DNA of 64,000 nt from Orientallactaga sibirica (lineage: Eukaryota; Chordata; Mammalia; Rodentia; Dipodidae): positions 1,488,001 through 1,552,000 of the forward strand of contig JAEOAD010000603.1 of NCBI GenBank assembly GCA_036365145.1. Direction: 5' to 3'. Position numbers and translations under genes: made by a program. Position 1 is the stretch's first letter, and every line of letters begins with the position of its first letter. The notes below the pieces were generated by a model. It saw nothing but the letters and a program-made list of their open reading frames with translations. It had not been told where the DNA came from and searched no databases. This document shows positions 11,249 through 21,925 of the stretch, piece by piece.

Positions 11249-12523
11249 GTGATGGGCAGACCACAGCACAAAAGAAATAACATGAAAAATCAAATGCAAG
11301 TAAATCCAACAAGACTGCCCAGTCCCACAATGGATGTCTTTAACCAAAACATAGAAGAGACAATAGGATCAGAACCTCAAAATGAAGATATAAGCAATGC
11401 AACCCTAGCAAAGAAAATAGCAGAACTTACAGAAAATCAACAAAGGGCCAGTAATTGTATGAATACTATTCTCACAAGATTAGACCTAATAGAAAAGAGT
11501 CAAGAAGGGCTCTAAAGATAGTTAAATGACCTGAAGGAGAGCAAAAAAAGAGAGGACTTCAATAACTAGTTGGCTAAGCTCAATAATGACATAAATAAAT
11601 GCAAGAATGAATTCCAAGAAGCACTAAAAAAAAAATCAGAAATTGATGTGAAAATGGAACGTGACAGAGGATTGGAAACTACATGTAAAAAAGCAGTAGA
11701 AAATACAAACCAAATTGAACAAACCCAAAACTCTATAGAAGCTCTCAAGAATAGAGTTAGCCATGTGGAAGATAGAAACTCAGAACTGGAAGACAGAACA
11801 GAAGAAACAGCACGTGAATCCAAAAGTTTCAATAAGTTCAAATATTTTTGTGAAGAGAACATGTGGCAAATTTGGGATAGCCTTAAACGTTCCAACATTA
11901 GAATCATGGGAATACCAGAAGAGGAAGATATTCAGACCAAAGGAATCAAGAATTTATTCAAAAATGTTATCAAAGAGAACTTTCCCAATCTCTCAAAAGA
12001 AACTCCCATCAAGGTACAAGAATCTAACAGAACTCCAAACAGACTTGACCAAAAGAGAAATTCTCCAAGACATATGATCATTAAAAACCTAAATATTGAT
12101 AACAAGGAGAAATCCCTAAAAGCACTTAGGGAAAAACAACAGGTTACATATAAAGGGAACGCCATCAGAATTACTTCAGACTTCTCAATGGAAACACTCA
12201 AAGACAGAAGGGCCTCAAATGGAACACTGCAAAGTCTAAGAACTTATGGCTTCCAACCCAAACTACTCTACCCAGCAAAAATATACCCCATAATAGATGA
12301 TGAAAGAAAAACATTCCATGATAAAACCCAGCTGTACAACTTTATGAACACAAAGCTACAGAGAGTACTTCAGGAAATTCTCCACACAGAAGAATCAAAT
12401 AATCAACCTCAAGAACATACAAAACACCAAACCACCACAACATGGCAGGGATTAAATCAAACCTCACAGTTCTTACTCTTAACATTAATGGCCTTAATTC
12501 ACCCATCAAGAGACATAAACTGA
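11249..12523 (+). pseudogene. L1-B ORF1 (RNA-binding protein), three clustered stops
   Basis: Starts ATG at 11249 (MGRPQHKRNNMKN). One frame is open for 88 codons, meets three stops between 11513 and 11568, then stays open for 317 codons to 12523. N-terminal half: coiled coil (e.g. VSHVEDRNSELEDRTEETAR). Middle: RRM with SNIRIMGIPEEED. C-terminal domain: QVTYKGNAIRITSDFS and FQPKLLYPAKI. These are the diagnostic parts of L1 ORF1 protein, which trimerises and coats L1 RNA. The frame runs about 80 bp past the ORF2 ATG (12442), so the natural stop has been lost or shifted. Without the stops it would be of normal L1 ORF1 size or slightly longer. Confidence 0.88.
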
Positions 12524-15500
12524 GAGAATGGATCAGAAAATTAGACCTTTCAATCTGCTGTCTTCAAAAAACCCACCTCACCAAATGGAAATAAGAAAAA
12601 GCAGGCATCACTATACTAATTTTAGGTAAAATAGACTTCAAGCCAAAAGTAATCAAAAAAGACAAAGAAGGCCACTTGTTACTTATCAAGGGAACAATCC
12701 AACAAGAGGATATCACAATCATCAATCTTTACGCACCAAACACAGGTGCACGACAATTGATAAAACAAGAATTACTTGAAAACAAAACAGAAATAACCAC
12801 CAACACCATCATAGTCAGGGACTTCAATACTTCACTATAATCAATAGATAGATCATCAAAACAGAAAATTAATAGGGAAGTAAGAGAGCTCAATATCACC
12901 ATAGAGCAACTAAACCTAACCAACACCTATAGAACATTCTACACAAAATCTACAGATTACACTTTATTCTCAGCAGCCCATGGAACCTTCTCTAAAATAG
13001 ATCATATATTGGGCCACAAAGCCTGCCTCCATAGTTTCAGGAAAATAGATATAATTTCCTGCATGATATCAGACCACAAAGCTGTAATGCTAGAAATTAA
13101 CAACAAAAAGTATGCCAGGAATCCCTCCAGCTCCTGGAAACTGAACAACACATGTTTACAAAATAAATGGGTTGTGGATGAAATAAAAAATGATCCCAAA
13201 TCAATAACCTAACCATCTTCCTAAAGGCATTGGAAAAACAAGAAGAAGCCAATTCAAAAAGCTCCAGATGGAAAGAAATAATTAAGATCACAGCAGAAAT
13301 TAATGAAGTGGAAACTAAGAAGACATTTAAGAAAATTGATGAAACAAAGAGCTGGTTCTTTGAAAAAATTAACAAGATAGATAAACCCCTGGCCAATCTG
13401 ATCAAGCAAAAATAAGAGATGCTTCAAATTAAAAAAAAAAAAAAAAGAATGAAAAAGGAGAAATCACAACAGACATATGAAATTGGGAGAATCATCAGGA
13501 CTTCTTTCAAAAACCTCTACTCCACAAAACAGGAGAATATGGAGGAAATGGATGAATCCTGGACACATACCACCTACCAAAGTGAAACCCAGAGCAGATT
13601 AATCTCCTAAACAAACCTATCATACCCTTCAAGATTGAAGAGGGAATCAAACACCTACCTAAAAAGAAGAGTCCATGACCAGATGGCTTCTCAGCTGAAT
13701 TCTATCAAACCTTCATGGAAGAACTGAAACAAATTTTTCTCAATCTGTGCCACACAATGGGAGAACATGGAAAGATACCCAATTCCTTCTACGACATGAA
13801 TATCACTCTAATTCCAAAACCAGGCAGAGATGCCACAAGAAAAGAAAATTATAGGCCTATTTCTCTGATGAACATAGACACAAAGATCCTGAGCAAAATC
13901 CTTGCAAACTGAATTCGACAGTACGTTGAAAGTATTATCCACCTTGAACAAGTAGGCTTCATTCCTGGAATGCAGGGGTGGTTCAACATATGGAAATCTG
14001 TCAATGTAATACACCATATAAATAAAGCTTAAATACAAAAACCACATAATCATTTTGATAGATGCAGAAAATGCCTTGACAAAATACAACATCACTTCAT
14101 GATCAAAACTTTTTGGAGATAATAAGCATGGACTGCTTATATCTCAACATAGTAAAGATTATATATAAACCTCCTAAATCCCAAGTAATAATTAATGGGG
14201 AGAGATGAAGGAATTCCCATTGAGATCAGCAACAAGGCAGGGGTGGCTACTCTCTCCTCTGCTCTTCAACATAGTACTAGAAGTACTAGCTCAAGCAGTA
14301 AGACAGGAGAAAGAAATTGAAGGATTACAAAATGGAAAGGAAGAGCCGGGCATGGTGGCGCATGCCTTTAATCCCAGCACTTGGTAGGCAGAAGTAGGAG
14401 GATCGCCGAGAGTTCGAGGCCACCCTGAGACTATGTAGTTAATTCCAGGTCAGCCTGGACCAGAGTGAGACCCTACCTTGAAAAAAAAAAAAAAAAAAAA
14501 AAAAAGGAAAGGAAGATGTTAAGTTATCCCTATTTGCAGATGACATGATTCTATACATAAGTGACCCAAGAACCTCCATCTGAAAACACTTAAAGGTGAT
14601 TAACTCCTTCAGAAAAGTAGCATGATATAAGATCAATCCACAGAAATCAGTAGCCTTTCTGTATGCAAAAGACAAAGATACCAAAAAAGAAATAAGTAAC
14701 ATCATCCCATTTTCAATAGCAACAAAAAATAAAATAAAATGGAATAACATTAAGCAAGGAAGTGAAAGACCTATACAATGAAAACATAAAAACATTTAAG
14801 AAAGAAATTGAGGAGGACATGAAAAATGGAAAGACCTCCCATTCTCCTGGATAGGAAGAATTAACATTGTGAACATGGCAATCTTACCAAAAGCATTATA
14901 TAGATTTAACACAATACCAATAAAAATCCCAACTTCTTTCTTCACAGAGATAGAAAAAATAATCTCAAAATTCATATGGAAAGGCAGAAGGCCTAGGATA
15001 TCCAAGCATATCCTCAGCAAAAGAAACTCTTCTGGAGGTATCACCATACCTGATCTAAAGGTATAATACAAAGCCATAGTAATAAAAACAAAATGGTACT
15101 GGCATAAAAATGGCAATATAAACCAATGGAACAGAATAGAAGACCCTGACTTTGGGTCAAGTAACTATAGCTACTTGATATTTGAGAAAGGTCCTACAAA
15201 TATAGTCTGGAGAAAAGACAGAATCTTCAACAAATGGTGCTGGACAAACTAGAAAACCATATGTGGGAAAATGAAACTCACTCCACACATCTCACCATGC
15301 ACAAAAATCAAGTCAAATGGACCAAAGACCTCAATATAAGACCAGAAATACTGCTACTGCTGGAAGAAAAAATAGGAGGAACCATCCATGATATAGGAGT
15401 GAGAAAAGACTTCCTGATCAAAACCACAGTATCTCAGGAAATTAAATAATCACTCAACCATTGGGATCCCATGAAGCTGAAAAGTTTTTCACAGACAAAT

Positions 15501-16263
15501 ATACAATAACCAAAGCCAACAGATCACCCACAGAATGGGAGAAAATTTTTACCAGCTATAAAACTGACAGAGGCCTAATAGCTATAATTTACAAAGAACT
15601 CCAAAGCCTAAACAATAAATAGACAAACAACCCACTCACAAAATGGGGCAGAGAACTGCATAGAGAGTTCTCAGAGGAAGAAATACAAATGGCAAACACA
15701 CACTTAAGAAAATGTTCAACATACCTAATCATCAGGGAAATGCAAACTAAAACAAGTATGATATTCCACCTTACCCCAGTAAGAATATCTAACATTAAAA
15801 AACAAAACAAAAACTAATGAAAACAAATGCTGGTGGGACTGTGGAGAAATAAGAACACTCTTTCACTTTTGGTGGGAATGTAAAATGGTACAACCGTTAT
15901 GGAAAGCTATATGGAGACTCCTGAAAAGATGACTATAGACATCCCAACAGATCCAGTTATTCCCTTACTGGACATTTACCCTAAAAGCTCCAAGCTTCAG
16001 ATCAGAGAGATTTGCTCAACCATGTTGATAGCTGCTCAATTCATAATAGCTAAGAGTTGGTATCAACCCAGATGTCCATAATTAGATGAATGGATAACAA
16101 ATATGTGGTATATATACACTATGGAATTCTATGCAACAGTAAGGAAAAATGAAATAATGAAATTTGAAGAAAAATGTTCAAACATGGAAAAGTTCATTCT
16201 CAGTGAGCTCGCCCAATCATAGAAAGATAATCATCTCATGGTCTTATTCATCTGTAGCTCCTA
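12442..16263 (+). pseudogene. L1-B ORF2 (endonuclease / reverse transcriptase), disrupted
   Basis: Starts MAGIKSNLTVLTLNINGLN, the L1 endonuclease N-terminus, but has QKTH where catalytic QETH is usual, and a stop at about 12592. Later frames give GHKACLH..SDHKAVMLEI (endonuclease end, 13009-13212), [10 protein letters not shown] and YRPISLMN (reverse transcriptase, 13715-13912), and an intact LFADDMILY catalytic motif near 14524. A B1 SINE at 14344-14505 interrupts the gene between conserved blocks. The C-terminus near 16080-16263 aligns to L1-C. ORF2 protein nicks DNA and reverse-transcribes L1 RNA; this copy is inactive. Confidence 0.87.
14344..14505 (+). mobile_element. B1-type SINE inside L1-B ORF2
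   Basis: Near full length, agccgggcatggtgg to ccctaccttg plus about 25 A. Perfect 10-bp duplication ggaaaggaag at 14334-14343 and 14506-14515. The long pure A tail and perfect duplication suggest a young insertion. Confidence 0.93.
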
Positions 16264-17811
16264 ACCTTAATCTGCCCAAGATGCTGTCATACCTAATAAG
16301 TACCATGAGGACCAGACAATAGGGAGTGTGGGATGGGAGGGGAGGGTAAGGATGGGAGGGAGTGTAAGGATGGGAGGAAGGGTAAGGGTGGGGGACACAA
16401 ATAGGGACACAAACAGAAATGGTATGATAAAATCCTATATTCTGAATAACAGGCTAAAACATTGATCCTTCAGCAGGCCCATAGATGAAACACCTGAACC
16501 ACAGGGCCCTGGAGAGGACATGATGAAGACTAACCTTAATCTTTTCCTGTTTCTTTCTCTCTCTCTCCCTCTCCTCTCTATGCTCTCTTTCTCTTTTATA
16601 TTACCTATCATTTTATTCCTTGACCTACCTTGGTGCTGACCTGTAACTCCCAGTACCTGAATGTGGTTAACTTTCACAATGAGCTGTTGATCAGTGAGAT
16701 CTACAAGGTTTCCCAAAAGAAGACAGATTTCTGTCAGAGTTCTTAATGACCCACTAAATGTTAATGGTAAGACCCTACTCCTGAAGACACCATATGTTGT
16801 TGGGATGAAACATGAAGTCACCTGGTTGAAATTTGGAAGAGTGTCAGTCCCCAGACTGTTAGCTTGTCTAGTACCAGAGGGTGCTGCACAAGTGACTGGG
16901 GAAAATGACTGACATCTATCGAAACAACTCACAGTCTGACCTACTCAGCAGTCAACAACCTGACATGATGCTCAAACAAGTGCAATAGTGGCACACAGCC
17001 ATGGTGGGTAACCACTTGCTCTTGAGTTGGCTAATAGATCCACTCAGTGAAATGGAACTCATAGCTGGAAGTGTGAATTAAGTCAAAAGCATGTAGAAAA
17101 AAATGAACCCATTCTCCAATATCAAGATCCCACCAAATGTGGGCTAGAAGAGGGCCTACGCATATAAAATTCTCTCTAAAATGACTATGTCCATTCCATC
17201 TATCCAGTACTAACTTCTCTCTCCATTGGAGAATTTCCTTCTCTTTTTCAGATGGACGATGAACCTGAAGGGAAGATCTGCCTATTGCACCTCACCAGGG
17301 CCCCAGATGAAACCATAGAATAATTGGGGAAATGGGCAAAAGTGCAGCTTTCTTGGTAAACCCAACACCAGAACAAAGCTGAAGGAGATAAACAGAGAAA
17401 ACATTCAATTCCTACTAAGCCAGATATCCAGAGACACAGAGGGTCCCAAGACCTCATCACTGAAGTAGAACTAAAATGACCCCAGCGTTGCTCAGGGAAA
17501 TTGATGGAAGAGGGGGCAGAAATGTGGAGAAATAAGTGTTAGTATAACCAGTAGCCACAAGAATATTCAGGATGAATATAGGTCATTATCCACATCTCAG
17601 TTCAGAGATATTTGCTCAACCAGATATTTGCCTCTCCCCTGTAACATTGGATGAATAGATAACCAAGATGGCTATGGAATTCTACCCCCATAATACATGA
17701 CCCAATTTCCACATGTTTCCAATGTTCCTAAGGAGGGTAACCCATTTGGATAGGGGAGGACAGGGAGGAAGGATGGGGAGACTGAACTAACATGAAATGT
17801 AAAATAAAAAA
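16264..17811 (+). other. L1-B 3' UTR with G-rich tract
   Basis: Opens with a polypurine G-rich stretch at 16321-16395 (gggatgggaggggagggt and similar), able in principle to form a G-quadruplex; such a tract at this place is common in mammalian L1. The remainder aligns to L1-C (59200-60990), L1-E (30540-31800, reversed) and the L1 piece at 299. The UTR is unusually long (about 1.5 kb). The final part, 17521-17700, contains foreign patches (see findings). Long frames on the reverse strand (16435-16932, 165 codons) lie in non-coding L1 DNA. Confidence 0.8.
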
Positions 17812-18180
17812 ATAAAATGAAAACAAATGTTTGGTGAGGATGTGGAGAAATAAGAATGAACTCATTCACTATTGCTTACAGTGGGAATAATGGCAGGAGA
17901 AGCAGCTGGTATAACCAGCCAACCAGCCACCACATTCACTATGGACTCCTGAAAAGGATGAATATATCAGGATGAATATAGAGTTACCAACAGAAGCTGT
18001 TATTCTGTTACAGGGCATTTACCCTAAAAGCTCCACATCTCAGTTCAGAGATATTTGCTCAACCATGTTTATATCTGCTCAATTCATAATAGCTAAGAAC
18101 TAAAATTAATCCAGGTGCCTATCATTGGATGAATAGATAACCAAGATGTGGTATATCTAAATAATGGAATTCTACTCAGC
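17812..18180 (+). pseudogene. L1-A ORF2, resumed C-terminal end
   Basis: Picks up with aatgaaaacaaatgtttgg, the L1 block that follows the point where L1-A is interrupted at 10507. It aligns to 15815-16150 of L1-B: gacatttaccctaaaagctcc, ttgctcaaccatg and tggaattctac are recognisable. The part at 17890-17990 is scrambled relative to L1-B, with gatgaatatatcaggatgaatata forming a short internal repeat. Confidence 0.8.
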
Positions 18181-18760
18181 AATAAGAAAAATGTGCAACT
18201 CATGACCACTCCACATTTTATGAAATTTGTACAAAAACAGTCTTTCCTCAGGCATCCTCTCCATTGTTTTAATGTAAATGGAACCCAGAATAGATCATGC
18301 GTTGACAATAGCAGCTCCAGTAACCCTAAAACCGTCTCAGTGCCTGAGGTTAACTAGTGAGGTTTTCCAACAAAATCACAAAAAGGAATCTTTGTCACAT
18401 GTTTCCATTCATCTGCGGTTCCTAACCTGGATCAGCCCAAGTTGCTGACATAACTGGATATCATCTTGAAAGCTCTTAGACAATACTGGGAGTATTCTCA
18501 AACTCTCATCAGGTATAAAACTTGGCTTACCACTCCAGAAGGCAAAGTTGGGAAGGATGGGCAGACACAGAAACTGACCAGGCACAGTTATGGAGGAAAT
18601 TGAACTGATACAGATAGAAGTTCCTATATCCTGGAAGTTAGACTAAGCAAGTTGGAACCCTCAACAGGACCTTCAGGAACTCCTGTGCACATTTGCATAT
18701 CTTTACAATGGCATGTGAGTGATTGAAGGTGGGCCCTAGTAAAACAGGGTGAGATGAAGA
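18181..18760. repeat. L1-A 3' UTR interleaved with antisense MaLR pieces
   Basis: Blocks reverse-complementary to the MaLR at 6460-8479 alternate with blocks of L1 3' UTR. MaLR-derived (reverse): 18238-18279 (42 bases identical to the complement of 7353-7394), 18301-18342, 18359-18371, 18493-18543, 18577-18598, 18672-18711. L1-derived: about 18372-18490, 18544-18570, 18600-18665. Both series keep their own order. See findings. Confidence 0.75.
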
Positions 18761-19960
18761 CCTTGCGTGGAGCTAACCTTGAGATGAAGCCTAACCTTAA
18801 ATTTGTCCTGTTTATCTTTCTTGTCTTTTTCTTTTTTCCTTTTTCCATGGTGCTGGCCTGGAACACTCTGTGCCAGGATGTGGTTTATATCCATAGTGAG
18901 CTGTTGATCAGAGAGACTTACTAGATCTCCCAAATCAGACAAGACAGACTTCTGTCAGAGCACTTGGTTACCCACCAGAGGTTAATGGTAAGAAGCTACT
19001 ATTGAAGATACCATACACCATCGACATGAGCCATGGAGAGACCTGGTTGGAATTGAAACGAGAGCCATTCCCCAGACATTTAGCCAATCTATTTCTGGAA
19101 TGTGCTGCAAGAGCTATCAGGGGAAAGTGGTCAACATCTGTCCAAGCAACTCAAAGGCTAAGCAACTTAGGAGCAAACAACTTGATGTGATGCTCACACA
19201 AATGTAATAATGGCACACAGCCATGGTGGGTAACAAACTGCTCTTGGATTGGCTAACAGATCTGCTCAGTGGAAAGGTAAACATATCTGGAACTGGGAAA
19301 CAAATAAGAATCATATCCAGATAACAATTCTGCTTTCCATTGTCAAGCTCCCACTAATCTTGGACTGTAAGAGGGTCTATACCTTTTAAATGCTCTCTAA
19401 ATTAATAATGGTTATCCCATTTAACTGGTGATAACTCTTTCTCCATTGGAGAATCTGCTTCTCTTTTTCAGATGGGAGCTGGACTTGAGGAGATAAATGA
19501 CCCAGCACACTCCACCTGAACCCCAGCTGAAACCACAGAGGAATTGAGAAAATGAGCAAGAGTGCTGCTTTCTTAGTGAATCTGATATCAGTACAAGGGT
19601 GAAGGAGATAGACACTGAGGACACTCAACACCTACCAAACCAGAGATCCAGAGTTTCCTAAGTGTCCATCACTAAAGTAGACTTAAAATGCACCCAACAT
19701 GGCTCAGGGAATTTTGTGGAAGAGGGGTGGAAAGATTGTTAGAGCCACAAGTTGGGACATTTTGCACAGAGACATTGCCTCTCCCCCATAACTGACTGCT
19801 GCCCCCATAATGCATGACCCACACTCTCCACTGGGTTGACCTGCATCCCCAGTGAGGAAAGCCTCTTCAGAAAAGGGGCAGGGAGGAGGGAAAGAATGGT
19901 AACAACAGGTTTTGTTTACACATTAAATATGTCCATATCTAACAAAATAAAATTTTTAAA
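18761..19960 (+). other. L1-A 3' UTR
   Basis: Aligns through its length to the L1-B and L1-C 3' UTRs (ctgttgatcagagag, cagccatggtgggtaac, ccagagacacagagg-type blocks). Ends aaaataaaatttttaaa before the 14-bp target duplication at 19961. No coding function inferred. Confidence 0.82.
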
Positions 19961-19974
19961 AAGAACTATATTCT

Positions 19975-20150
19975 CTTTTTTTTTTTTTTTTTTGGTTTTG
20001 TTTTCATTTATCAAGGTAGAGTGTCACACTAGCCAAGGCTGACCTGGAATTCACCTTTGTAGCCTTGGGGTGGCCCTGATGTGATGGCATTCCACCTACC
20101 ACTGCCTCCTGAGTGCCTTGAATTAAAGGCATGCTCCATACTGCCTGGCT
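19975..20150 (-). mobile_element. B1-type SINE, reverse, at the end of L1-A
   Basis: T run then cactagccaaggctgacctgg ... gcctcctgagtgcc ... aaaggcatg, the complement of B1. Inserted into the L1-A right-hand duplication: a short copy (atattct) appears on both sides (19968-19974 and about 20158-20165). Confidence 0.85.
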
Positions 20151-20420
20151 TAAAAAATATATTCTATGTCATTTGTTCTTCCAGATAAATTTTAGAATTA
20201 GCTTTTCAAATGTCTCCCTAATTATTGGACATTTTATTGTAACTCGTGGATCAGTGGATTATTAAGCAAAACACACATTACTGTACTATTAAGGCTTGCT
20301 ACTCACTTATTTAGATGTTCTTTGAAGTCTCTTACCAAGTAGTTGTAGTACTTATTTTCATGTAACATCTTGTGGATTTTATTCTGTTTGTCCTATTTGA
20401 AAACTTGTATTGATAATTTT

Positions 20421-20421
20421 G

Positions 20422-20460
<39 letters not shown>
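20421..20460. repeat. (AT)n microsatellite
   Basis: About 19 AT units between two copies of ttttgattata. Confidence 0.95.
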
Positions 20461-20464
<4 letters not shown>

Positions 20465-20469
20465 GATTA

Positions 20470-21470
20470 TAATCCCTTCCCATCACTTTCTTTTTCCACA
20501 TACATTAAATCCCTCCTCCTTCCTACCTAGTCTGTCTTCTATCTAAATTCCATTGTTTTGTCCCTTCCTTGCCCCTGATTGAATGTTGATGGACCTAACA
20601 CTAGGCAGCTTTCGCAGGTCACTGTTAGTTTGGAAATGCAAAGGCCACTTCCTGTCTGGAATACAGCATTTCAGGTATGCCTGCTCATTATCCAGCTTTT
20701 CATTCTTTATTTTCTACCTCCATAATGCTTCCTGAGCCTTAGGAGATTAGGAACAAGATCAAGATTTCATTCAGTGCTGAGGTATCAATTGTGAATTCTC
20801 AGCTCTTTGCTGAGTTTTAAGTCTCTCCAATCCTAAATACCATCTGCAAAAACAGGTTTCTCTGATTAAAGATGAGAGCAGCACTAACCTATGGGCATAA
20901 ACATAAATATTAAGCAGGGAATTTGATGAGCACAACATATTCATTTAGTGAAACAACAACAGTAGTTTTCTCCATCTAGCATATGACCTTCAAGCCTATC
21001 ATAGGCTTTTGGTTCAGTTTTCAGTACCAGGCATGAATTCCCTTCTGTGGAGAGTGCCTTAGGCCTAATCCAAAAGCAGTTGGTGACTCCTGTAACAATC
21101 ATGCTACTTTTGTATCTACAGACACATTTTGCCTGGGTGACCAGTTGTGCAGCTCACAGGGTCCCATGTTGGTTGAGGTTTGCATGACTTTTCTCTCACA
21201 GTTGCTTGCATGGCACCTTTCAGCAGAATGACATCTAATCAGTTTCTTCTTCAGCAGTCTTTGCATGTTTGGAGCTCCTTTTCTGTTATACCTTAATGAC
21301 ATTTTGTTATACTTTGTCCTTTTCATATCTCTCTTCTAGAAGTCTTACATGACTTGTTACTCCAGTGTAATTAGACTGTAATTGACTACTACTACCTGAG
21401 ACTTAACTCAATGAATTCTAACTCTGTGTTTTTGCAGGGAAGCATGTGTATAGATTTTGGCTAGTATACT
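20470..21470 (-). mobile_element. Older L1 3' UTR, reverse strand
   Basis: On the plus strand it reads like the complement of rodent Lx-type L1 3' UTRs as I remember them: cctccataatgcttcctgagcctt, gcagcactaacctatgg, caggcatgaattccc, gcatggcacctttcagca in this order. Related plus-strand DNA occurs at 40215-41070. No ORF2 sequence was recognised. Boundaries approximate. Confidence 0.6.
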
Positions 21471-21565
21471 GGTGTATTACTTGGGGCCAGGAAGTATAAG
21501 GCATGAAGGGAAGGATATATGTAGGTGACTTTTATCAAAAATAGGAGTTTGGGGAAATGTTGAAA

Positions 21566-21925
21566 TTCTGCTGTGGTGTTTGAAACATTGCTGATAGTTA
21601 CAAGTGTTTGTGATTAAGCTTCATACTTAACTCCAGCTATTGTAGCCTTTAGGAGGTAGAATTTTGCTGTAGGAGGTGTATCACTGGGGGCTGACCTTGA
21701 ATTTTATTAGTCCAGGACATGGTGTGTTCAGAGCCAGCTATTTCTTGCTGCCAGCTCTCTCTTTTGATACTATATGAAGATGTCAACTGGTTGCCATGCT
21801 TTCTGCACCACAATGAAACTTCTCCTTGAAATTACAAGCCTGAAAGAAGCCCTCTATTTCCATTAATTATCTCACTTTAGGTATCTCAAATTCATTACTT
21901 AAGAGAAAACCAATTCTTAAGACAT
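21566..21925 (+). mobile_element. Degraded MaLR (MT-like) LTR
   Basis: tgctgtggtgtttgaaac at the start, taggaggtgtatcactggggg, then tgctgccagctctct, ccatgctttctgcaccac and gcctgaaagaagccctc in the order of MT-type LTRs. Diverged; ends uncertain. Confidence 0.65.

Larger units (their letters stand above)
10681..17811 (+). mobile_element. L1-B: full-length LINE-1 nested in L1-A
   Basis: About 7.1 kb including one B1. It has a 5' UTR with tandem units, a near-continuous ORF1, a disrupted but complete-length ORF2, a G-rich tract after ORF2, and a 1.5-kb 3' UTR ending in an A-rich tail at about 17800-17817. L1-A ORF2 sequence stops just before it and resumes just after it, proving nesting. A short imperfect duplication (aaatgagata / aaatgaaaac) may be its target site. 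ORF2 has several stops, so it is not active now. Confidence 0.88.
3422..19960 (+). mobile_element. L1-A: full-length old LINE-1 broken by nested insertions
   Basis: One L1 insertion bounded by a 14-bp target duplication, aagaattatattct at 3408-3421 and aagaactatattct at 19961-19974 (one mismatch). Inside, in order: tandem-unit 5' UTR, ORF1, ORF2 interrupted by a MaLR (6460-8479), a B1 (10508-10663) and L1-B (10681-17811), the resumed ORF2 end (17812-18180), and a long 3' UTR (to 19960) mixed with antisense MaLR pieces. Both ORFs carry many stops and frameshifts, so the copy is dead. The outer duplication is the strongest evidence that the separated parts are one element. Confidence 0.85.

Noticed and set aside
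16435..16932. 165-codon reverse frame as a gene
   Set aside because: Entirely inside the L1-B 3' UTR; the sequence recurs as non-coding L1 DNA elsewhere in the window.
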